Shown: positions 39,482 to 44,995 of the stretch, piece by piece
Layout: each line of letters starts with the position of its first letter
Position numbering within the stretch: the first letter of the stretch is position 1
Position numbers and translations under genes: made by a program
NCBI GenBank assembly: GCA_001795615.1
Contig: MGKI01000011.1
Span: 1-44,995, forward strand
DNA: 44,995 nt
Direction: 5' to 3'
From: Candidatus Yanofskybacteria bacterium RIFCSPLOWO2_01_FULL_42_49
GTDB taxonomy: Bacteria > Patescibacteriota > Minisyncoccia > 2-02-FULL-40-12 > GWA2-44-9
Notes under the pieces: model-generated
Seen by the model: only the letters and a program-made list of their open reading frames with translations
Database searches by the model: none
Told to the model about the DNA's origin: nothing

Positions 39482-39853
39482 TTACTTGAGTTCAACTGTT
39501 GCGCCGGCTGCCTCGAGTTTTGTTTTCATTTCTTCGGCGTCAGCTTTCTTAACTCCCTCTTTGACATTGGCCGGAGCCTTATCGGTGATATCTTTGGCTT
39601 CTTTAAGCCCCAACCCGGTTATCTCTCTTAGCGCCTTGATAACTTGTATTTTAGCGCCACCAGCATCTTTCAAAATAACCGTATAGCTATCCTTCTCCTC
39701 AGTTCCTTCTGCGGGGCCGCCTTGGCTCGCCGAAGCTGCGCCAGCAGCGAAGGCAGCTGATACGCCGAATTTATCTTCCAAGGCCTTAACTAACTCGTTT
39801 AGTTCGGCTACTGACATTTTTTCCACTTCTTCAATAAATTTTGTTTTATCCAT
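39482..39853 (-). CDS. rplL: 50S ribosomal protein L7/L12
   Basis: 123 residues, full length. The N-terminal dimerisation part ([26 protein letters not shown]), Ala/Gly hinge, and C-terminal domain ([41 protein letters not shown]) are standard. It forms the ribosomal stalk with L10 and recruits translation factors. The C-terminus ends GATVELK, as usual. It lies 109 bases after rplJ, the gap filled by repeat words. Confidence 0.98.
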   Translation of the reverse strand: MDKTKFIEEVEKMSVAELNELVKALEDKFGVSAAFAAGAASASQGGPAEGTEEKDSYTVILKDAGGAKIQVIKALREITGLGLKEAKDITDKAPANVKEGVKKADAEEMKTKLEAAGATVELK

Positions 39854-39857
39854 GTTT

Positions 39858-39960
39858 TAAATTCAAAATGTAAATATCAAAGTGTAAAATTACAGTTCAA
39901 AATCTTAAAATTTTATAATTTTACATTGTCATTTTGCATTTTGATTTTTAAGTTTTACAT
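39858..39960. repeat. Inverted-word repeat between rplJ and rplL
   Basis: AATTCAAAATGTAAATATC and GTGTAAAATTAC face ATAATTTTACATTG and CATTTTGATTTTTAAG. Member of the dispersed family. Confidence 0.65.
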
Positions 39961-39962
39961 TA

Positions 39963-40484
39963 TTAAACCCCTGCTTTCTTTTTACTAATCTCATTCATTG
40001 CTACCGCTAATCCTCGTATCGGATATGTAAGCATTCCGACCAATCTGCCCAAAAGCACTTCTCTTGAAGGCATCTTGGCCATTTCCATAAATTTATCAAC
40101 ATCAATAAAACTTTCATCAACAAACGCTCCAAAAAACCTCAACGCCTGATTCTTTCTGGAAAACTCATAAAGCTTTTTGGCAACTGTGTAAGGATCATCG
40201 TCGCCCATCACCAGTCCGATTGATCCTTCCATGCCAAATACATCGATTCTATCTCCATCAGCCGACGGATTAATGCTTTTAAAAGCTAGGTCTATCAGTG
40301 ATTTTTTAGCTACAACATATTCAGAATTTAACAATCTTAACATTCTTTTTAATTCAGTCATCTGAGAAACCGACAACCCTTTTTCTCCTGCTTTAGAAAA
40401 AGACGTAAAGACGGTAATTTTAGTTTTCGGAAGTTTGTCTTTTAACTGCTCGAGTTCTTTTTTCTTTTGTGTTTTTGGCTTCAT
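39963..40484 (-). CDS. rplJ: 50S ribosomal protein L10
   Basis: 173 residues. KTKITVFTSFSKAGEKGLSVSQMTELKRMLR, the AKKSL segment and the C-terminal helix region (RLVGMLTYPIRGLAVAMNEI) that carries L12 dimers are recognisable. It anchors the stalk to 23S rRNA and in many bacteria controls its own operon by binding the mRNA leader, which here is about 140 bases and structured. rplA and rplK are not adjacent. Confidence 0.95.
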   Translation of the reverse strand: MKPKTQKKKELEQLKDKLPKTKITVFTSFSKAGEKGLSVSQMTELKRMLRLLNSEYVVAKKSLIDLAFKSINPSADGDRIDVFGMEGSIGLVMGDDDPYTVAKKLYEFSRKNQALRFFGAFVDESFIDVDKFMEMAKMPSREVLLGRLVGMLTYPIRGLAVAMNEISKKKAGV

Positions 40485-40498
40485 GTCTTTTTGCTAAC

Positions 40499-40520
40499 AA
40501 AAAATCTGCTTACCGCAGAC
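40499..40520 (-). terminator. Attenuator-like terminator in the rplJ leader
   Basis: GTCTGC, GGTAA, GCAGAT then TTTTTT on the minus strand, ending 15 bases before the rplJ start. Confidence 0.75.
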
Positions 40521-40625
40521 CGACCAAACAAAACAAGAGTTTTGTCCCCATTCGGCGCGTCTTACTTCGGCTCGCCGAAGCCCAAAGGGCAAAGGCGGCT
40601 TAATGCACGCTGTCTCTACGGTTAC
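40521..40625 (-). promoter_or_regulatory. rplJL leader (L10-leader candidate)
   Basis: On the minus strand CGTAGAGACAGCGTGCATT (40620-40602) resembles the conserved part of L10-leader RNAs. It is followed by GC-rich hairpins (CTTCGGC...GCCGAAG) and ACAAAAC/GTTTTGT before the terminator. L10-controlled attenuation, as in Bacillus, is the likely use; the motif assignment is from memory. Confidence 0.55.
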
Positions 40626-40631
40626 TTAAGC

Positions 40632-40660
40632 ATGTTATCAAGGCACAAGCAAAATGTCAA
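40632..40660 (-). promoter_or_regulatory. rplJL promoter
   Basis: TTGACA (40660-40655), 17 bases, TAACAT (40637-40632). Confidence 0.75.
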
Positions 40661-40667
40661 CTCGTTA

Positions 40668-40815
40668 TCTAAATCCTAATTTCTAAACAAACCCAAATAT
40701 CAAATCTCCAAAATTAAAAAAGTTTTGAATTTAGAATTTTGAATTTGTTTAGGATGTAGATATTAGAGTTTAGGATTTGATTAGGTCAATTAGGTTAATT
40801 GGGGCAATTAGAAAT
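40668..40815. repeat. Inverted-word repeat between mltG and rplJ
   Basis: CTAAATCCTAATTTCTAAACAAACC and CAAATATCAAATCTCC on the left face GAATTTGTTTAGGATG on the right, followed by AATTAGGTTAATTGGGG words up to the mltG stop. Confidence 0.75.
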
Positions 40816-41901
40816 TTATAGTCCGAGGTGTTTACGTCTATTAGCCGCATGTTCCGCTGCTGTTTTGGAGAAAATTATTTGGCCCCCGTCGCGAGTGGAT
40901 AGATAATACAGATAATCGCTTTGGGTCGGGTTCAGCACCGCCTGTATCGCCGTAATTCCAGGATTGGCTATTGGACCCGGCGGAAGTTCAGCGCGAGTAT
41001 AGGTATTGTATGGCCCGTCGATTTTAATTTCGTTGGCAACTCCGATTTGACTCACATCGCAGTACTCGACATTTTGATATTTCGACATTTCGATATTTCT
41101 TACGCACACTCCATAAGAAACTGTCGCATCTATCTGTAATAACATACCCCGCGCTAATCGGTTTTCTATAACACCGGCCACCAAGCGCATGTCTTCTTCA
41201 GACTTTGCCTCTTTCTCAAGAATAGACGCTATAACTATAATCTCTTTTTGTTTTTCAACGCTTAAATCTTCGAATGCTTCTGCGGTTTGACTTTTAAAAT
41301 TAGCTAGCATTTTATTTGCCAGTTCGGTAGCCACTCCGTCTTGTTTTTGATTTTGTTCATTGAAATTTATTTGTGATTTGTGATTTGCCTGCCCGCCGAA
41401 GCCTTGGCGAAGGCGAGTGGTTTGTGATTTTCGTAAACGATATGTATCCGGAAAGAAATATCCTTCATCACCATAATATTTTTTGACAAAATCACTGTCT
41501 CCAATCAAGCCCAAGGAGCTCAACCGCTTATCTATATCAAAAACATTAAACCCTTCGGGTATTGTTATGGCTGTGTCGTTGGATTCAGCAAGACCTCTAG
41601 CCATTGAATACACAACAATCGGAATAGTGGTTCCCGGCTCAAAAACATATCTTCCGGCCTGAAGTTTTGTCTCATTTCCGGTAATTAGAGTATAGACAAT
41701 AAAGACAAATTTATTTTCTATGACACCGCCTTCTTCCAGAACATCCGCGATGGCGTAAACACCCTGACCCTCATTAATCACCACCTCTTTTGAATCCCCG
41801 AGAGGCGATCTAAAAATTATAAACCCCAACCAACCAAGTAAAACAATCGCTGCCATTGCAGCGATTGTTTTACTGTCCTTAATTCTTAATTCATAACTCA
41901 T
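40816..41901 (-). CDS. mltG: Endolytic murein transglycosylase MltG
   Basis: 361 residues from ATG 41901; an in-frame TTG at 41931 overlaps the upstream gene. A membrane helix (about 12-32), LysM-like part (VVINEGQGVYAIADVLEEGGVI), and the YceG domain with the catalytic Glu in VIASILEKEA, plus YNTYTRAELPPGPIANPG and YYLSTRDGGQIIFS, are diagnostic. It cuts nascent glycan strands at the membrane. Repeat-derived insertions stay in frame: TTRLRQGFGGQANHKS around residue 170 and the RNIEMSKYQNVEYCD segment near 275. Confidence 0.95.
   Translation of the reverse strand: MSYELRIKDSKTIAAMAAIVLLGWLGFIIFRSPLGDSKEVVINEGQGVYAIADVLEEGGVIENKFVFIVYTLITGNETKLQAGRYVFEPGTTIPIVVYSMARGLAESNDTAITIPEGFNVFDIDKRLSSLGLIGDSDFVKKYYGDEGYFFPDTYRLRKSQTTRLRQGFGGQANHKSQINFNEQNQKQDGVATELANKMLANFKSQTAEAFEDLSVEKQKEIIVIASILEKEAKSEEDMRLVAGVIENRLARGMLLQIDATVSYGVCVRNIEMSKYQNVEYCDVSQIGVANEIKIDGPYNTYTRAELPPGPIANPGITAIQAVLNPTQSDYLYYLSTRDGGQIIFSKTAAEHAANRRKHLGL
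41374..41430. repeat. Composite in-frame repeat in mltG
   Basis: ATTTGTGATTTG words enclose a GC-rich palindrome-like core (GCCTGCCCGCCG...GCGAAGGCGAG). Both repeat classes of the window meet in one insertion. Confidence 0.7.
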
Positions 41902-41911
41902 ATATACTGTA

Positions 41912-44407
41912 CTATAACGGCTCTCTGTCAAGAACTCTGGCAGGCGGAATACTGACTTTACCCGCTTTAAGCTCTTTCAACTTCTGGACAACAACTTCGC
42001 TATCTTTATTTATTTCCACACTAAGAATTCTTTCCAGTTGTGCTATGGCCTGATCAATTTGTTTTCTTTCTTCATATATTGAAGCGAGATACCATCTGGC
42101 GTTTGCATAATCGGGGAAAAGAACAACAGCTTTCTGCAGTTGTTCGAAGGCTTTATTTTTTTGATTAGCCCGATAATACAGAATCCCCAGTTCAAACGCA
42201 AGACCCGGCTGTTCGCTATTAAACGGAGCCAGGGTTTCCAATTGTTTTATTGCTTCGTTTAGCTTGCCTTGCCTTTCATATACGGAGCCGAGGTTATAAA
42301 TAGCAAGCCCAAAATTGTTGGATAATTCTATCGCTTTTTTAAACGCGTCCTCCGCTTTCATAAGCGCCGCATCGGATTGTTGTATAAATTGATTCGCAGA
42401 CGCACTATTTGACGCAGCAAGTTGTATCAGCAGTTCAGCTTTAAAAAGGTACATATTCCCGATGCGATTGTGAAATGCCGGGTCGCCTGGCCTTAACTCT
42501 GAAGCTTTTAAATAGGCCGATTCCGCCAAAGCATCGGCACCATCAATTAATCGCAAAAGATTTTGGTAGACTTGGCCCAAATTAGTCCAGTTACTTGACT
42601 CATTCGGAGCTACTTGCGTTGCTCTTTGCGCCAAAGCCACGGCCGAAGAAAGATAATTTTGGACTCTATTGTTTTTTTCGTTATCGCCTTTCACTGGCTG
42701 GGTATTCAATTCCTGGGATAAGAGAACCAGAGCCAGTTGCGACGATAATCTGTAAAACCTGTCATCGTTGCCTTTCCAGTTTATAGCCTCAACGGTGTAA
42801 TTCAAAGCATCTTTAACTTCCGTCTGGCTGACTGCTTTTGCGTATTTCAGATCAGCAACATAATTAAGAGAAACGAAATACAAACCGACAAGAACCAATA
42901 TAAGTCCTCCGATAAAGCCCAGCGAAGAAATTAGCGACAGAGACGCTTTTTTTTCTATGTTATAAACGACTCTCTGGTTGCCCCATATAGCTAGTACCAA
43001 GAATGAAAGCAGCAAATAAAAAATGAAAGCAAGGGTCAGATTAAACGGGTAGAAAAACATAGCCACGATTGTAGCAACCGCAGACGACACAACCCCGATA
43101 TCTTTACTCGACATATCGACATGTCGGAATTTCGATATATTTTTCGCCAGCAACCAACCTAACAGCCAAAACACAAAACCCAAGGCCACTAATCCCACAA
43201 GTCCGTTGTGAACAGCTACATTCAAAACATATGAGGTAGAGTCAAAAAGTTTGACCCCAGATAAAGTCGAGTTCCTTAATTCTCCGGCTCCATGTTTGTC
43301 AAAAGCAAGGGAGAAATTTTCAGGCCCATAACCAAAGACCGGATTTTCCTTCAGTGTTTCCAGAACAACTTTACCAGAAAGTCCATACGAAGGCGCTATT
43401 TCTGCCGGCAGGTTATTTTTTATAAACACCAAATTAAGATTTACCACGATCAGAAAGATCCCCAGCACAATCACCGTCATCGGAAATAAAAATTTTCTAA
43501 TGCCATAGGTATTTTCACTATCTGTTGATGCCAAGCTTTCAAACATAACCACCGCAACCATGCCGGCTATCGCCACAACCCATAGAACCCACCAGTTGAT
43601 AACGACAAGCACAGCGAGAGCCGCGAAAGCGCCAATTTTCGAAATATCGAAATATCGAAATATCGAAATTTTCGTTCTGTAAAGCATCGACAGCACAATG
43701 GCCGCTGTCATTCCAAGAACATTCACAGAACCGAGAGTATTGAATGCCCGAGAGACGGTAAATTGCAATATTGAAATATTTAAATATTTAAATATGTGCA
43801 GACCGAACATCTGTAAGAGGCCGTATACTAAGGCAAGAGTCAATGAAACCAGAAAATAACTTCTGATCCTTTCGCCCTTGTCGTCAAAAGAGTTAACAAT
43901 GAGCAGATACACAACGGCGAATCCGACCACAATAAGAAGAGAGTCGCTCAAGCTGCCTACCAGTCCGAACACACTCTTAAACTTATCCATGGAAAAGATA
44001 GAAGACAAAATTACGGCCCCAGTCAAAGCCACGATGCCCTTATCAAGAGGGTTGAATCTCCATGACAGCTTACCGGACATCACAACATCCAAAAGCCACA
44101 ACACAAGCCCTGCTCCGGCAACTAAGGTGAGGAGCATTTGCTTGTTCAGCTCCAAAAAACTAGATGTCCACGGTAAAAAAAACAGGGGCATCAGAAAGAC
44201 GCCAACTAACAGAACCCATCTGGCTGCTTTTTTATAGATCGTTTCCGTTAGAACATCGTTGACATCGAAAACCCCCTGGTCTTCCGATGTCTGTCCGCCT
44301 GTGCCCGCCTCTGGAGGGTCCTCTGGAAGATACGAACCCGTACCCTCCTCGTAATTAATATATTCTGCTTCGACCGTTTTTTTCTTTAAAAAATTAAAAT
44401 TCATCAT
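41912..44407 (-). CDS. O-antigen ligase-like membrane protein with TPR repeats
   Basis: 831 residues. A Pro/Gly/Glu-rich N-terminus (about 15-50), then about twelve membrane helices (60-505) with an extracellular loop carrying VFGYGPENFSLAFDKH, the signature region of O-antigen ligase/polymerase (Wzy/WaaL). TPR repeats follow (about 565-810: AIYNLGSVYERQGKLNEAIKQLE, GILYYRANQKNKAFEQL, ARWYLASIYEERKQIDQAIAQLE). It may ligate or polymerise surface glycans or glycosylate proteins. Segments such as FRYFDISK, FRHVDMS and FKYLNIS are encoded by CGAAATAT-type repeats. The extended -10 (TGG TATGAT) lies five bases before the first ATG. Confidence 0.85.
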   Translation of the reverse strand: MMNFNFLKKKTVEAEYINYEEGTGSYLPEDPPEAGTGGQTSEDQGVFDVNDVLTETIYKKAARWVLLVGVFLMPLFFLPWTSSFLELNKQMLLTLVAGAGLVLWLLDVVMSGKLSWRFNPLDKGIVALTGAVILSSIFSMDKFKSVFGLVGSLSDSLLIVVGFAVVYLLIVNSFDDKGERIRSYFLVSLTLALVYGLLQMFGLHIFKYLNISILQFTVSRAFNTLGSVNVLGMTAAIVLSMLYRTKISIFRYFDISKIGAFAALAVLVVINWWVLWVVAIAGMVAVVMFESLASTDSENTYGIRKFLFPMTVIVLGIFLIVVNLNLVFIKNNLPAEIAPSYGLSGKVVLETLKENPVFGYGPENFSLAFDKHGAGELRNSTLSGVKLFDSTSYVLNVAVHNGLVGLVALGFVFWLLGWLLAKNISKFRHVDMSSKDIGVVSSAVATIVAMFFYPFNLTLAFIFYLLLSFLVLAIWGNQRVVYNIEKKASLSLISSLGFIGGLILVLVGLYFVSLNYVADLKYAKAVSQTEVKDALNYTVEAINWKGNDDRFYRLSSQLALVLLSQELNTQPVKGDNEKNNRVQNYLSSAVALAQRATQVAPNESSNWTNLGQVYQNLLRLIDGADALAESAYLKASELRPGDPAFHNRIGNMYLFKAELLIQLAASNSASANQFIQQSDAALMKAEDAFKKAIELSNNFGLAIYNLGSVYERQGKLNEAIKQLETLAPFNSEQPGLAFELGILYYRANQKNKAFEQLQKAVVLFPDYANARWYLASIYEERKQIDQAIAQLERILSVEINKDSEVVVQKLKELKAGKVSIPPARVLDREPL

Positions 44408-44412
44408 AAAAC

Positions 44413-44440
44413 ATCATACCACTTCAAAAAAAACTATCAA
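44413..44440 (-). promoter_or_regulatory. Promoter of the O-antigen ligase-like gene, leaderless
   Basis: TTGATA (44440-44435), 16 bases, TGG TATGAT (44418-44413); ATG codons at 44407 and 44404 follow after five and eight bases. Confidence 0.65.
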
Positions 44441-44455
44441 ACACTAAGTGGATAA

Positions 44456-44995
44456 TTACTCCGCATTTTCGTTCTGTGCTTCTGTGATAACTTCGGGAGT
44501 CGGCTCTTCCGTTGGTGGAAGTTCATTTTGTTCTTCCGGTTCCAATTCAACGCTCGGCTCTGGTGTCGGTTCAGGAGTGTTTTCTGGAACGACTTCCGGA
44601 GTAGGCGTCGGTTCGATTTGAGCCGAAGGCTCATCAGCCTCTGGCTGAAATTCTGGCTCTGTGACATCGGATGTCGCTTCGCCATCCGATGTCGTTAATC
44701 CGTCGTCGATAAATTCTGGTGTCGACGATTCGGTTGTTTGACCATTGGTTATTGGGGTTTGATTAGGTGAATTAGAGTAATTAGAAATTAGGTCAATTTC
44801 TGCCATGCCGCATTCCCCTTTTATACTAATCAACTGTCCGCTTTTTACTTTTACACAATATTTCTCCCCCGTATCTTCATCTTCTAACTCAAACTTCTTA
44901 AACGAACCGAGGTTGGCTGTTATTTTTTCAGTAATTATATTCGCCACCCTCAACAACCCCTTCTCAAACACGATATCCATAACTTCGTTGAATTT
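44456..44995 (-). CDS. C-terminal part of a surface protein (runs off window)
   Basis: The frame is open from base 44995; an ATG occurs at 44980 but lacks a signal peptide or ribosome site in front. The content (FEKGLLRVANIITEKITANLGSFKKFELEDEDTGEKYCVKV) looks like the end of a large repetitive extracellular protein, so I treat it as 5'-truncated. The last about 100 residues are Pro/Thr/Glu-rich (PTPTPEVVPENTPEPTPEPS). Near residue 68 of the visible part, ISNYSNSPNQ is encoded by AATTAGG-type repeat words identical to those between other genes. Confidence 0.6.
   Translation of the reverse strand, partial: KFNEVMDIVFEKGLLRVANIITEKITANLGSFKKFELEDEDTGEKYCVKVKSGQLISIKGECGMAEIDLISNYSNSPNQTPITNGQTTESSTPEFIDDGLTTSDGEATSDVTEPEFQPEADEPSAQIEPTPTPEVVPENTPEPTPEPSVELEPEEQNELPPTEEPTPEVITEAQNENAE

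Noticed and set aside
1-44995. CRISPR arrays, insertion sequences with transposase, prophage or rRNA genes
   Set aside because: Looked for regular direct repeats with spacers, transposase or integrase motifs and rRNA signatures on both strands; none seen.

Overview
The window looks like a piece of a Patescibacteria (Candidate Phyla Radiation) chromosome, most probably from the Parcubacteria (Paceibacteria) side. This is inferred from gene content and style, not from a search. Signs are compact AT-rich genes, shortened versions of universal proteins (HrcA, DnaJ, Fmt), an orphan PemK/MazF-like toxin of the type common in that group, a sortase with DUF11/Ig-like surface proteins, and two kinds of repeat. 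One kind is AT-rich words in inverted pairs between genes; the other is GC-rich palindromes inserted in frame inside essential genes (cysS, dnaB, murF, mltG).

Layout. 1-690: 5' part of a secreted protein (minus). 1095-2611: def and fmt, starting and formylation-dependent processing of proteins. 2592-7646 (minus): an envelope operon read from one promoter near 7700, with a secreted repeat protein, a CAP-domain protein, a sortase and a large Ig/DUF11 surface protein. 7748-9444: ATPase and permease of a zinc/manganese-type ABC importer, without a binding protein. 9550-10891: a membrane-anchored degenerate metalloprotease-like protein and efp. 10920-13048 (minus): a saccharopine/lysine dehydrogenase-like enzyme, a CvpA-like membrane protein and a small hypothetical. 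13134-18205 (minus): the heat-shock operon hrcA-grpE-dnaK-membrane protein-dnaJ, with a CIRCE-like operator over the hrcA promoter. 18249-19267: a TrpR/YerC-like regulator flanked by palindromes, and a coiled-coil cassette. 19319-24560: NRAMP-like transporter, cysS, a small membrane protein, dnaB, recR. 24561-27010 (minus): a membrane protein apparently split by a frameshift, rplU and an arginase-family enzyme.

27011-30276 is the accessory stretch: PemK-like toxin, two small hypotheticals, tRNA-Glu, a stand-alone HD alarmone-hydrolase-like protein and a divergent small membrane protein, separated by hairpin-rich noncoding DNA. 30277-35434 (minus) is a dcw-type cell wall/division cluster (mraZ-rsmH-ftsL-ftsI-murF, without murE or mraY here). 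Then come tRNA-Val, a nucleotidyltransferase with a winged-helix partner, a large membrane protein, about 500 bases of two very long imperfect hairpins, a 49-residue membrane peptide, rplJL with an attenuator-like leader, mltG, an O-antigen-ligase-like protein with TPRs, and the 3' end of another surface protein.

Functionally the window combines translation (def, fmt, efp, cysS, rplU, rplJL, two tRNAs), protein quality control, replication/repair (dnaB, recR), peptidoglycan synthesis and a surface-display module. The least explained signals are noncoding: the twin hairpins at 38607-39107, the inverted palindromes around the TrpR-like gene, hairpins built across stop codons, structured tails behind both tRNAs, and many promoters whose -10 box lies only 5-9 bases before the start codon (apparently leaderless mRNAs).
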